A stretch of DNA of 49,673 bases. Origin: Tropicibacter oceani (GTDB taxonomy: Bacteria; Pseudomonadota; Alphaproteobacteria; Rhodobacterales; Rhodobacteraceae). This document shows positions 17,092-25,564 of this stretch, in pieces. How positions within the stretch are numbered: position 1 is the first letter of the stretch; each line of letters begins with the position of its first letter. The position numbers and the translations under genes are program-made. The notes beneath the pieces are model-generated. The model saw only the letters and a list, made by a program, of their open reading frames with translations. It had not been told where the DNA came from and did not search any database. Where the stretch lies: NCBI RefSeq assembly GCF_029958925.1, contig NZ_CP124619.1, forward strand, positions 1-49,673, given 5' to 3'.

Positions 17092-18606
17092 TCAGTCCGG
17101 CATGTCCTGCGACGGGGCAGAGCCGCGCGCCTTGAGCAAGGCGGTCAGGTCTTCGGGGGTGCCAAGGCCGGACATGGCGTCCATCGCCACCTCGTAGACC
17201 CCGATGCGGGCGCCGTTGGCGATCATGTAGTTATAGACCGGGCATGTGTAGAATTCGCCGTTCACCCGTTCATTGGCGGCGATCATGTCGGCGGTGGCAG
17301 ACACGAAATCGCGCCCGCGGGTGAACAGGTAGATGCCCACCGTCGCCAGATCGGAAATCGGCTTTTTCTCGGCCACTTCGGTGACCAGGCCCTGATCGTC
17401 CAGCTTGGCAAAGGACCATTTCGGGTCCATCGAGGGATCGCGGAACACCAGGATCGAGCCATCCAGCCCGCGATCCAGGCAATCCTGCACGTAATCCGTG
17501 ACATCGAAATCGACCAGCTGGTCAGAGTTGGCCACCATCATCGGGCGGTCGTTGTCATAGACCTTGCGCGCCAGCAGCACGGTGCAGGCGGTGCCTTCGG
17601 TCAGCTTGTCGACCGGCAGGATGTCGACCCCGGCCTTTTCAAAGCCGTGCACGATGGCGGGCTGCGCATCCATATGGGCGGCGCGCAGCAGCAGCGACAC
17701 GCTGGCCCCGGCGGGGGCGACGTTGTCGATGACATGGTCCAGCATCGGGCGGCCTTCGACGTCGATGAAGGGCTTGGGCTTTTTCCAGCCGGCCTTGGCA
17801 AAGCGGCTACCCTCGCCGGCGGCGGGAATGATGACATTGACGCTTTGCGCCGCCTTGGGCCCGGCGCGCAGGCTGGCGGCCAGGTCGCTGCGTTCGAATT
17901 CGGTGATCCGCGAGGGCGCGTAAAAGCTGTGGTACTGGCGCCCGTCGATGGTCGAGAACATCACGTCGCCGCCATCCAGGATGGTCTGGTTGATCGCCGA
18001 CGAGATGAAGAAAGCGCCATCGACATTCACATCGCTGAGGATGGTTTTCTGTGCCGCATCCAGGAACTGGCCCGCCTTGCGGAAGTAATACAGCCCGGCG
18101 ATGGCGCGGCGGGACACCACCTTTTTCTCGAAGGTCTGGGCGACGCGGTTGTCACCGGTTTCCACCACGTAGGACCAGCGCGGGTGGATGGAATCAAAGG
18201 TCACGACCCCGGCGTCGACGCCGGATTTTTCAAAGCGCGCGATATGGGCGCCCAGGTCGGCACTGGTGATCTGGTCGCTGTTGGAAATCAGCAGCGGCGC
18301 CTCCGGGTCCAGCGCGTCGATCGCCAACAGGCACGAACACAGCGCGCCCGAGGTTTCGCCCATGCGTTCGATCACCCGGGTGCCGGGGCCTGCGGCCAAC
18401 TCGACGGTGCGGTCGATGGAAAAGGCGCGGGCATCTTCGCGGTCGATCACGAAGACAAAGTTCGGGTCCTTGAGCTGTTTCTTCAGCTGGGTGATGACCA
18501 GTTCGATCATCGGGCGACCCGCCACTTCGATCAGCGGCTTGGGAAAGAAATAATCCTCTTCGGGAAAGAACGAGGAGCGGGCGGAGATCGGGATAAGGAC
18601 TTGCAT
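17092..18606 (-). CDS. Double-domain sugar nucleotidyltransferase
   Basis: A 504-residue protein with two nucleotidyltransferase domains in tandem. The second (from about residue 255) has a good signature, IPAAGEGSRFAKAGWKKPKP, then VEGRPMLDHV, and VANSDQLVDF as the metal-binding acidic strand. The first (residues 1 to about 240) has only a partial signature, IPISARSSFFPEEDYFFPKP, but keeps VAGRPMIELV and LISNSDQITS. The first domain may therefore be altered in activity or specificity. It follows the HAD phosphatase gene by 18 bases. Enzymes of this fold activate sugar- or alditol-phosphates with NTP; the actual substrate is unknown. Confidence 0.8.
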   Translation of the reverse strand: MQVLIPISARSSFFPEEDYFFPKPLIEVAGRPMIELVITQLKKQLKDPNFVFVIDREDARAFSIDRTVELAAGPGTRVIERMGETSGALCSCLLAIDALDPEAPLLISNSDQITSADLGAHIARFEKSGVDAGVVTFDSIHPRWSYVVETGDNRVAQTFEKKVVSRRAIAGLYYFRKAGQFLDAAQKTILSDVNVDGAFFISSAINQTILDGGDVMFSTIDGRQYHSFYAPSRITEFERSDLAASLRAGPKAAQSVNVIIPAAGEGSRFAKAGWKKPKPFIDVEGRPMLDHVIDNVAPAGASVSLLLRAAHMDAQPAIVHGFEKAGVDILPVDKLTEGTACTVLLARKVYDNDRPMMVANSDQLVDFDVTDYVQDCLDRGLDGSILVFRDPSMDPKWSFAKLDDQGLVTEVAEKKPISDLATVGIYLFTRGRDFVSATADMIAANERVNGEFYTCPVYNYMIANGARIGVYEVAMDAMSGLGTPEDLTALLKARGSAPSQDMPD

Positions 18607-18624
18607 GATGTCTTCGGGCTCCGC

Positions 18625-19248
18625 TTAGGCTGCTTCGATTTCGGCGATACGGGCCTTGATGGCCTGGTAGGTGACGTCGTCGGGCACGCCGATCTTCAGC
18701 AGGTGGCCGCCGCTGGCGATGGCCGCCTGGATGCCGTGGTCGTTGTCTTCCAGGATCAGGCATTCCTCGGGCTTGAGGCCAAAGCCGTTCATCGCCTTGA
18801 GATACATCTCCGGATCGGGCTTGCCCTTGGAGACGTCTTCGTTGGACACCATGTCATCCAGATAGGGTTCCAGCGCCGACAGCTTCATCATCGCCTCGAC
18901 CGACTGGCGTACCGAGTTCGAGCAGACGGCGATCTTGTAGCCTTCGGCCTTCAGTTTCGACAGCGCGTACTGGTGGTTGAACACCGGCTTGCAGCGCTGG
19001 TGGCTGATTTCCAGCGTATAGGCCTGTTTCAGCGCGTTGAGGAATTCATGCAGCTGTTCGGGCAGTCCGCGCGCCTTGGACAGCATCTTGAGCTTTTGCC
19101 GGGTCGGCAGGCCGTCGAAGGTCGACAGGTGGCTTTCGCGGCTGATGGTATAGCCGAAATGTTCCAGCGCGCGGTTCAGCGCCTCGTAATGCCAGTCCTT
19201 GGCATCGATCAGCACGCCGTCCATGTCACACAAAATAGCTTTGATCAT
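18625..19248 (-). CDS. HAD-superfamily phosphatase (subfamily IA)
   Basis: A 207-residue cytoplasmic HAD protein. The nucleophile motif is CDMDGVLIDA (Asp8, Asp10), motif II is AVCSNS, motif III lysine is in SKGKPDPEMY, and motif IV is LILEDNDHGIQAA. A helical cap follows motif I, as in beta-phosphoglucomutase and small sugar-phosphate phosphatases. It overlaps the GDPD-like gene by four bases (ATGA). In this operon it could dephosphorylate an intermediate before or after nucleotide activation; phosphomutase activity is an alternative. Confidence 0.85.
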   Translation of the reverse strand: MIKAILCDMDGVLIDAKDWHYEALNRALEHFGYTISRESHLSTFDGLPTRQKLKMLSKARGLPEQLHEFLNALKQAYTLEISHQRCKPVFNHQYALSKLKAEGYKIAVCSNSVRQSVEAMMKLSALEPYLDDMVSNEDVSKGKPDPEMYLKAMNGFGLKPEECLILEDNDHGIQAAIASGGHLLKIGVPDDVTYQAIKARIAEIEAA

Positions 19249-19898
19249 GAGTCCGTTCCTAGAAAGTCAGCGGCCATGTGCGGCAGATCCGTACACAGCT
19301 CGAAAAGCGGGTTTTCGTGCAGCCCGGCGGCCGCGATGTCATCCCAAAGCGCGCGATGGTCGCGCCGGTGCAGTTCAGGCGAAACGATGGCCACCCGATG
19401 CCCCTGCCCCATCAGGCGCGCGGCCTCGGCGACCTGCGGGAAATCGCCGGTGAAGTTGTCGACCCAGACCCCGGCGGCGCGGTCCAGAAACGAGGGCACG
19501 GCCTCGTATTCGCTGATCCGGGTATAGGCGGGAATGGGGGTGGGCAGATACCCCAGTGCATCGGGCACCGCCATGTCGAAGGCATAGACCGATTGCAGGT
19601 CGACCCCGGCGCCCTGCAGCGCGTCCAGCAGCATCTGCTGCAACCCGTCGGCCTTGATGTTGAGTGCAAGACGCCCCTTGGCCGACAGATCGGAATACAA
19701 CCCAAAGAAGGTTTCGGCGCCCAGGATATCCTGCCCTGCGGGGGGATCGTGCGACACCACCAGCGCGCCGTTCAGATCGCGAAAATCGGTCTCGATCCCG
19801 TATCCGGCCTCGAGCGCGCGCTGCAACGCAAAGGGGGTGTTTTTCTGGTCTGCCGTGTCCCACCAACCGCGATGGGCAAGGATGTTCGCATTCTTCAT
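19245..19898 (-). CDS. GDPD-like phosphodiesterase
   Basis: A 217-residue protein, short for the glycerophosphodiester phosphodiesterase fold. The catalytic features are visible: ILAHRGWW near the start, then YGIETDFRD with the metal-binding Glu and Asp, and VVSHDPP with the second histidine. There is no signal peptide, so it acts in the cytoplasm. It is the first gene of the operon that reads toward 14062. The 240 bases upstream hold its promoter region, but I see no clear consensus. A role on glycerol-phosphate or another phosphodiester intermediate of the glycan is inferred from the neighbouring HAD and nucleotidyltransferase genes. Confidence 0.75.
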   Translation of the reverse strand: MKNANILAHRGWWDTADQKNTPFALQRALEAGYGIETDFRDLNGALVVSHDPPAGQDILGAETFFGLYSDLSAKGRLALNIKADGLQQMLLDALQGAGVDLQSVYAFDMAVPDALGYLPTPIPAYTRISEYEAVPSFLDRAAGVWVDNFTGDFPQVAEAARLMGQGHRVAIVSPELHRRDHRALWDDIAAAGLHENPLFELCTDLPHMAADFLGTDS

Positions 19899-20053
19899 AG
19901 GGCTCTCAATCAGAACGGTCTGCTGCTACGGAAATACACGCTTGTGCGTCTGATCTTGTCGCTCTCGCTCAGGGTGAGCCCTGTTTGCCCTTTATCGCGT
20001 CTTACATCAATGGCCGAAACGGGCGGGCGTGACATTTAGGACCGCCCGAAAGC

Positions 20054-20081
20054 AAAAGGCGCGGCCCCGAAAAGCCGCGCC
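20054..20081 (-). terminator. Intrinsic terminator for the serralysin gene
   Basis: GGCGCGGC and GCCGCGCC (20058-20065 and 20074-20081) form an eight-pair stem; on the minus strand it is followed by four Ts (complement of 20054-20057). It lies about 60 bases beyond the serralysin stop codon. Confidence 0.65.
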
Positions 20082-20100
20082 CTGACATGCCCTTTGGGCG

Positions 20101-20127
20101 AAAGGGCCGGCCTGGGGGCGGCCCTTT
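20101..20127 (-). terminator. Second hairpin after the serralysin gene
   Basis: AAAGGGCCG (20101-20109) and CGGCCCTTT (20119-20127) form a nine-pair stem with a nine-base loop, ten bases after the serralysin stop codon. On the minus strand the stem itself ends in three Ts. With the hairpin at 20054-20081 it makes a double terminator. Confidence 0.55.
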
Positions 20128-20137
20128 TCCGGGATCG

Positions 20138-22030
20138 TCAGAAGATTTCCAGCCCCGCCTCGAGCCCGGCGGTCGTGGTCACCCCGATCAGGGTCAGGCT
20201 GTTGCCGTTTCCAAAGTCCAGCACCAGGTTCCCCGAGGCGTCGAAGCTGCTGAATTCGGCGATCATCTCGGCCTCGGTCAGGGTGCCGTGCTCGGCGGTC
20301 CAAAGCCCGGCCTTCAGGCGGATCACGTCACCTTCGGCCATGTTGAAATCGCGGATCTCGTCGGTGCCAAAGGCGCTGCCGAACAGGAAGGTGTCGGCCC
20401 CGGAGCCGCCGACGATGGTATCATCGCCCCAGCCGCCCCAGATGATGTCGTTGTGGGCGCCGCCATCGACATAGTCGTTGCCGACCCCGCCATAGACGGT
20501 GTCATTGCCATTGCCGCCCATGACGCTGTCATCGCTGAAGCTGCCGTCCAGAACGTCGGACCAGTCACCGCCGTCCAGCGTATCCTTGCCGCCGCCGCCG
20601 CGCAGGTCGTCAAAGCCCGCGCCGCCCATCAGCACGTCGTCGTCATCGCCGCCGCCCATGGTGTCGTTGCCATCGCCGCCGATCAGCGTGTCGTTCCAGC
20701 CGCCGCCCCAAAGGCCGTCGTCGCCGGCGCCGCCGTCCAGAACGTCTTCGTGCAGGCGGCCGCCCAGCACATCGTTGCCGTCGCCGCCATAGATGGTGTC
20801 ATTGCCATTGTCGCCGCGCAGGAAATCGTTGCCGGTGCCGCCATCCATGACGTCGGCCCAGCCGCCGCCATACAGCGTGTCGTTGCCATCCTCGCCATAC
20901 ATGCTGTCGGCGCCGTCCAGGCCACCCAGCAGGTCATTGCCGATGCCGCCATAGACCGTGTCGTTGCCCCGGCCCGACCAGACCACATCGGCGCCGTCAC
21001 CGGCGCGGACGCTGTCATGCCCGCCATTGGTGTTGATCACGTTGTCGGCGGTGTTGCCGGTGACCGTGTCATTGCCTTCGCCGGTATTGAGGTTCTCCAG
21101 GATGGTGCCGCGGGCGATGCCGACGTTGCCGATCAGCCCGTTCACGTCCGAGAACATCTCGGGGCGCAGGTCGACCCGGTTGTCCGTGTCGCTGAAGGTC
21201 AGATCGACCAGGTCGGTGCCGTTCAGGTCATAGACCGTAAAGGCGACCGAGCCGCCCTGGTACACGCTGCCGCCGCCGGTGCCGGACACCGCATCAAAGA
21301 AATCGCCCATGTAGCCGTCCAGCGAACTGTTCGCGCCCCAGACCGTGTTGCCGGCGGTGGCGCTGCCGCTGTCGGGGGTACCATACAGCGCCTGGATCGC
21401 GACGATGTCGACAAGCATCGGGGTGATCAGGTCGGCATAGCTGGCATCGACCGTATAGTTGTCGGTCTGGCTGAAATAGGACATGATCGACAGCTGCCAG
21501 CTGTCGTTGGCATAGGTTTCATCCCAGCCATAGGTGGCGTTGCCGTCGTAATCGCCCTGGTGCCCCAGGCCCAGGGCATGGCCGATTTCGTGCACATAGG
21601 TCGAAAAGGCGTAATCGTCGATCGAGGCGGTGGCGGGCAGCCAGCTGACGTTGATGTTGACCGTCGCGCTGGTGATATAGCCGTTGGTGCTGCTCCAGCT
21701 GGCAAAGGCGCCGGACTGGTGATCGGTAAAGACCATGCGCGCGCCGGGGCCGGTTTCGACGAACTCCAGGTCGGTCACGCTTTCCCAGGCCTCAAAGGCC
21801 CAGCGGGCCATCTGCTTGCCCACCGCGGTCAGGCCGGACAGATCGACGGTGATGACGTTGCTTTGCGTGGTGTTCCACTGTGCCCCCACGCCGCCGCGGT
21901 CCTGCCAATAGCCATCCGTCAGGTAGACGGCCATCTGGTCAAAGGTTCCGACAGGGGCATGGGCGGTCATCGTCTGCGTCGTGTCCGCCTGATCCCCGAT
22001 CAGGGCAGTGGTCGTGGAAGAGTTAAGCAT
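20138..22030 (-). CDS. Serralysin-type (M10) RTX metalloprotease
   Basis: A 630-residue secreted zinc protease. The zinc-binding motif [11 protein letters not shown] spans residues 147-157 and the Met-turn SIMSY is at 181-185, as in serralysins. RTX nonapeptides run from about residue 318 to 560 and bind calcium outside the cell. The C-terminus ([18 protein letters not shown] and on to EAGLEIF) fits the M10 C-terminal domain recognised by type I secretion. There is no N-terminal Sec signal, as expected. Two hairpins follow the stop codon. It is separated from the small exported protein upstream by 167 bases. The secretion machinery must be encoded elsewhere. Confidence 0.92.
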   Translation of the reverse strand: MLNSSTTTALIGDQADTTQTMTAHAPVGTFDQMAVYLTDGYWQDRGGVGAQWNTTQSNVITVDLSGLTAVGKQMARWAFEAWESVTDLEFVETGPGARMVFTDHQSGAFASWSSTNGYITSATVNINVSWLPATASIDDYAFSTYVHEIGHALGLGHQGDYDGNATYGWDETYANDSWQLSIMSYFSQTDNYTVDASYADLITPMLVDIVAIQALYGTPDSGSATAGNTVWGANSSLDGYMGDFFDAVSGTGGGSVYQGGSVAFTVYDLNGTDLVDLTFSDTDNRVDLRPEMFSDVNGLIGNVGIARGTILENLNTGEGNDTVTGNTADNVINTNGGHDSVRAGDGADVVWSGRGNDTVYGGIGNDLLGGLDGADSMYGEDGNDTLYGGGWADVMDGGTGNDFLRGDNGNDTIYGGDGNDVLGGRLHEDVLDGGAGDDGLWGGGWNDTLIGGDGNDTMGGGDDDDVLMGGAGFDDLRGGGGKDTLDGGDWSDVLDGSFSDDSVMGGNGNDTVYGGVGNDYVDGGAHNDIIWGGWGDDTIVGGSGADTFLFGSAFGTDEIRDFNMAEGDVIRLKAGLWTAEHGTLTEAEMIAEFSSFDASGNLVLDFGNGNSLTLIGVTTTAGLEAGLEIF

Positions 22031-22197
22031 GTGTCATCACCATTGATAGAAAGAGGGCCTGGGTTTGCAATTTCCGGATGCGCCGCAGGGGTATCGGGAT
22101 CGCCCCCGACCGGCAAGCGTTGCGCGGCGGTCTAGTCCTGTTTTGTGGCCTCAATTAGGCCGCGGTGGTTCATTTTCCATGGGCACGCGCCCTTTTT

Positions 22198-22632
22198 TCA
22201 GTGCCCGTCCAGGGCCCGCAGCACCGCGAGCAACCCCGGATCAGAGGCGACCAGAGCATCGGTAAAGCCGCCCATCGGGACCGAATCTAACCCGGTATCC
22301 ATTACGTTGAACTGAACGTCGGGGCCTTTTTTCATCTGGCGCGCCCCGGCGTCCTGCCATTGCAGATGTCCGGTCAGCCCGCCGCGGCCCTGCCGCGTCA
22401 CCTGCAAGGTCAGCTGCAGCGCCGCCTGGCCTGCGCCATCGCCCTGCACCACCGGCGCCCCCGGGGCCACCTGCCCCAGCGAGGCGGCCATCGCCGCGCA
22501 CAGCCTTTGGGCGGGCAGGGTTGCCCCCTGCGGCATCGCGCAGACCAGCCCGATCTGACCGGCTCCGGCCATGGCCGGGGGACTGGCCAGCAGCCCCGCC
22601 GCCAGCAGCAGTGTCATCAGTCCAGGACGCAT
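22198..22632 (-). CDS. Small exported protein of unknown function
   Basis: A 144-residue protein that I do not recognise. Residues 1-23 form a signal peptide (MRPGLMTLLLAAGLLASPP, then AMA before the likely cut). Two cysteines lie in the mature part (LVCAM and RLCAA) and could form a disulfide in the periplasm. GAGGGGGAAAG is a strong ribosome site just ahead of the ATG. It starts 22 bases after the repA stop codon and so is probably read from the repA transcript, an odd partner for a replication gene. Confidence 0.65.
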   Translation of the reverse strand: MRPGLMTLLLAAGLLASPPAMAGAGQIGLVCAMPQGATLPAQRLCAAMAASLGQVAPGAPVVQGDGAGQAALQLTLQVTRQGRGGLTGHLQWQDAGARQMKKGPDVQFNVMDTGLDSVPMGGFTDALVASDPGLLAVLRALDGH

Positions 22633-22654
22633 CTGTCTTTCCCCCTCTTGCCGC

Positions 22655-23668
22655 CTAGCCCGCGGCGCGGCGTTTTTTCAGCCAGCCCAGAAAGGCACGG
22701 TCCGGATCCTGCAGGCTTTGCCCGCTGCGCGCCCGGACTGCCTGCCATTCGGCCTCGAGCGCATAGATATCCGCCCCGGGCCACAGCACGCGCCCGGCCT
22801 CCAGCGCCTGCGGCGACAGGATCGGGGCGCTGGCGGTTTCGATCACGCTGGCACGGCGGCTAAAATGAAACAGGTCGCCGTCGCGTTCCACCATTTCGTA
22901 ATCGGGCAGGTGGTTTTCGGCGGCCATCCGCCGCAAAGCCGCGCGGAACACCCGCACCGGGGCGGCGCTGCCGGATTTCTTGTGCAGGGTGGCGGTGCTG
23001 ATCTGCCATTCCGGCTGGCGGCCGCAATGCTTGCGCGCCAGCTCATAGACCCGCCGCTCCAGCGGTTTGCGCAGGCGGAAATAATCGCGCGACAGCGTCA
23101 GCACCGATTTCGCCTGCACCGCCCGGAACAGCCAGTCACTCAGCGTCACCGAAACCGAAATCATCCGCCCGCCCCGGCTGCGGCGGCGGATTTCCCAGGC
23201 CTCGATCAGACCAAAGCCGCTGGTGGTTTCCACCCCGCCGGTTTCAAGGTTGGTGGTGATGCGGGTGCCGGCCAGCCGTTCAAACGCCTCCTTGAGGCGG
23301 GTATAACTGTCGCCCGAGGTGTCGCGGTTGGTGGCCACCAGCAGGTCATGGGCGCGCAGCGTCAGCCGGCGCGAAATCGCGCGCCCGGCGTTCAGCGCCG
23401 CCACCAGCTGGCTGATGCAATAGATCAGGATATCCTTGTCATGGATCGTGGCGCGGCCGCGCACCGAAGGCGTCACCTCGACCTGCACGCCGTTGTGCGC
23501 ATAGCTCAGGATGCGCCGGTCGGGCCGGGTGCTCAGCGAAAAGATCGGATGCTCCATGCTGCCCAGATCGTCCTTGGGGCTGGCCCCGAAGATATCGCAG
23601 ACAAAGAAATCCCCGGTCGGATGCCTGTCGGGCAAAAGCGCGCCGGGGCGGCCTGTCGCTGCTGTCAT
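22655..23668 (-). CDS. repA: Plasmid replication initiator, RPA/RepA family
   Basis: A 337-residue replication initiator of the RPA family typical of Rhodobacterales plasmids. Diagnostic stretches include GDFFVCDIFGASPKDDLGSM, MEHPIFSLSTRPD, KDILIYCISQLVAALNAG, TNRDTSGDSYTRLKEAFERL and RVYELARKHCG. It is predicted to bind the iterons at 23817-23882 and, with DnaA, open the origin. It reads away from parA, with the origin between them; this back-to-back layout is usual for roseobacter RepA plasmids. The adjacent rhamnose operon suggests compatibility group RepA-I, which needs a phylogeny to confirm. Autoregulation from the iteron side is likely. Confidence 0.93.
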   Translation of the reverse strand: MTAATGRPGALLPDRHPTGDFFVCDIFGASPKDDLGSMEHPIFSLSTRPDRRILSYAHNGVQVEVTPSVRGRATIHDKDILIYCISQLVAALNAGRAISRRLTLRAHDLLVATNRDTSGDSYTRLKEAFERLAGTRITTNLETGGVETTSGFGLIEAWEIRRRSRGGRMISVSVTLSDWLFRAVQAKSVLTLSRDYFRLRKPLERRVYELARKHCGRQPEWQISTATLHKKSGSAAPVRVFRAALRRMAAENHLPDYEMVERDGDLFHFSRRASVIETASAPILSPQALEAGRVLWPGADIYALEAEWQAVRARSGQSLQDPDRAFLGWLKKRRAAG

Positions 23669-23791
23669 GTGACCCTCGCCTGCTGTCCGGGGCGCCCTGC
23701 CCCGCCTTGCTCTATCCTCGGTGCGGCCGTCGTTTGCGCGGTCCGCGTGCCCCCGATTCCTTTCGGGGTTTCAGTGACACCCAGCCTAGAG

Positions 23792-23800
23792 TTATCCACA
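23792..23800 (+). promoter_or_regulatory. DnaA box
   Basis: TTATCCACA, an exact match to the strong DnaA-box consensus, lies 16 bases before the first iteron. DnaA bound here would cooperate with RepA at the origin. Confidence 0.75.
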
Positions 23801-23816
23801 GGATGCGTAAAGCGCG

Positions 23817-23882
23817 GGATCGGCGGATCAGAGTCGCCGCCTCGGTGTATCGGAGTCGCCCTATCGGGGGATCAGAGTCGCC
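23817..23882 (+). repeat. Three tandem 22-bp iterons
   Basis: Units at 23817-23838, 23839-23860 and 23861-23882 are in direct orientation with no gaps. Sixteen of 22 positions are identical in all three; the core is ATCrGAGTCGCC preceded by TCGG. The 22-bp period is two helical turns, putting all RepA sites on one face of the DNA. Likely RepA-binding iterons controlling replication and copy number. Confidence 0.85.
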
Positions 23883-24082
23883 TGCCTTTCCCGGAATGAC
23901 AAAAAAACGTGGGATTCCAGAAGATTGCGCAAAAGCGGGGATCCCTGTAACCTATAAATAACAAAAAATAACAGGCACGGGTTTGATCCCTGGTCCAAAC
24001 CGCGCGGCCCCCGGCATCCCCCCTCTTGGAACAAAGCGTTGAAATGCCAAGAAAACCCAAGGGATGTTCAGCTTTCTCTTTC

Positions 24083-24124
24083 ATGTGCGCTGTTTTTGGA
24101 TACACTGGCGAAAACAGCGCACAT
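24083..24124. promoter_or_regulatory. 14-bp perfect inverted repeat ahead of parA (candidate operator)
   Basis: ATGTGCGCTGTTTT (24083-24096) and AAAACAGCGCACAT (24111-24124) are exact reverse complements separated by 14 bases, ending 29 bases before the parA start. Large ParA proteins with an N-terminal DNA-binding domain, as here, repress their own operon at such sites. An RNA hairpin is an alternative, but there is no T-tract. Confidence 0.6.
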
Positions 24125-24153
24125 CAAAAGCGCCCGAACCGCCAGAGGCCCAC

Positions 24154-25548
24154 ATGCGAGCAGAGACCCGGGGGGACCTGCCCCCCTATTTCAACATCAA
24201 CCCCGACGAGGCCCGCGCCGCCCTTGGCCAGCCCGCCACCACCGACCGCTTTCAATCCATCGCCCGCGCCTGCGAAGCCGGGCGCAGCGATCTGGCGACC
24301 CGCGGTCTTGAGGAAAGCGGCGGCCGTCAGCTGCGGCGGTTTTCCACCTGGGAAATCACCCGCTACCTGATCCCCGTGGCGCAGGGCCATTTCCGCCGCG
24401 TGCTGAAACAGAACCCCGACCTGCCGCAAGGCGTGTCCGAAACCGCCAGCGGCGCCAAGTGGTTCACCTTTGACGAGGTGCTGCGGCTCAAGGCGCATTT
24501 CGGCCAGGAAGGATCGAAAACCAAGGAATACATGCCCTACCGGCCCAAGGGGCTGCCGGCGAAAATGGTCGCGGTGGCCAACTTCAAGGGCGGCGTCGGC
24601 AAGACCAGCACGGCGGCGCACCTGGCGATGAGCGCGGCGCTGGACGGCTACAAGGTGCTGGTGGTCGATCTGGACAGCCAGGGCAGCATGACCTCGATCT
24701 TTGGCGGCAAGGTCGAAGACGAATGGCAAACCGTCTTTCCGCTGTTTGCCCGCCATTACGCCACCCACCTGCGCGAGGCCAACCAGCGCCGCGCCGATCT
24801 GGGCGAGGCCCCGGTGCCGCTGGACGAAACCCTGAGCGAGGCCCTGACCGTCAGCGCCAGTGACCTGATCCAGTCGACCCATTGGCCCAACATCGACCTG
24901 ATCGGCGCGCAGCTGAACCTGTATTGGGCGGAATTTCAGGTGCCGGTCTGGCGCATGCAGGCGCGCGGCTGGAAGCTGTGGGATGCGCTGACCGACAGCT
25001 TTGAGGCCAGCGGCATCCTCGATCGCTATGACGTGATCTTCATCGACACGCCCCCGGCGCTTGGCTACCTGACGATCAACGGGCTGGCGGCGGCCGATAT
25101 CCTGCTGGTGCCTTTGGGCGCGTCCTTCCTGGAATTCGACAGCACCGGGCGTTTCTTTGACATGTTGCACGCCACCTTCGGGTCGATCGAAGAGGCGGAA
25201 AACCTGGCCGCCCGCGCCCTTGGCCGGTCCGAGCTGAACTTTGAATGGGACGCGGTGCGCGCGGTGATCACCCGCTATGACGGCGCGCAGCAGGCGGAAC
25301 TTTCGGCGCTGATGCAAAGCTATCTTGGCTCTACCCTGTCGCCGCACAAACAGGATTTCACCGCGCTGATCGGCCAGGCCGGTGAACAGGTGCGCGGCAT
25401 CTACGAGGCCGATTACCGCGACTTCAACCGCGAAACCTACGTGCGCGGGCGCGAAACCTTCGATGCCACCTATGCCGCCTTCAAGCAGCTTCTGGTCGGC
25501 AGCTGGCGCCGCGACGAGCTGGCCGCACAATCCGCCGCCGCCGAGTGA
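24154..25548 (+). CDS. parA: ParA partition ATPase (type Ia, with N-terminal DNA-binding region)
   Basis: A 464-residue partition ATPase. Residues 1 to about 130 form an N-terminal extension with a putative helix-turn-helix (WFTFDEVLRLKAHFG), as in self-repressing type Ia ParA. The deviant Walker A box KGGVGKTS is at 145-152, VLVVDLDSQGSMT follows, and Walker B is VIFIDTPPALG. The ATG at 24154 has AGAGG upstream and gives the family length; the longer frame from 24064 runs through the inverted repeat and is unlikely. parB starts 16 bases after its stop. Together they segregate the replicon using parS-like sites downstream. Confidence 0.94.
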   Translation: MRAETRGDLPPYFNINPDEARAALGQPATTDRFQSIARACEAGRSDLATRGLEESGGRQLRRFSTWEITRYLIPVAQGHFRRVLKQNPDLPQGVSETASGAKWFTFDEVLRLKAHFGQEGSKTKEYMPYRPKGLPAKMVAVANFKGGVGKTSTAAHLAMSAALDGYKVLVVDLDSQGSMTSIFGGKVEDEWQTVFPLFARHYATHLREANQRRADLGEAPVPLDETLSEALTVSASDLIQSTHWPNIDLIGAQLNLYWAEFQVPVWRMQARGWKLWDALTDSFEASGILDRYDVIFIDTPPALGYLTINGLAAADILLVPLGASFLEFDSTGRFFDMLHATFGSIEEAENLAARALGRSELNFEWDAVRAVITRYDGAQQAELSALMQSYLGSTLSPHKQDFTALIGQAGEQVRGIYEADYRDFNRETYVRGRETFDATYAAFKQLLVGSWRRDELAAQSAAAE

Positions 25549-25564
25549 CAGGAGAGCACACGAC

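Larger units (their letters stand above)
23669..24153. other. Replication origin region between repA and parA
   Basis: This 485-base gene-free stretch holds, in order, the repA leader, a DnaA box (23792-23800), three 22-bp iterons (23817-23882), an AT-rich run (23953-23972, 18 of 20 A/T, bracketed by CCTGT and ACAGG), and the parA leader with a 14-bp inverted repeat (24083-24124). The order box, iterons, AT-rich segment is that of classical iteron plasmid origins. Confidence 0.8.

Noticed and set aside
24064-24153. Longer parA start
   Set aside because: It runs through the 14-bp inverted repeat and adds Trp/Cys-rich sequence; the ATG at 24154 has a ribosome site and family length.
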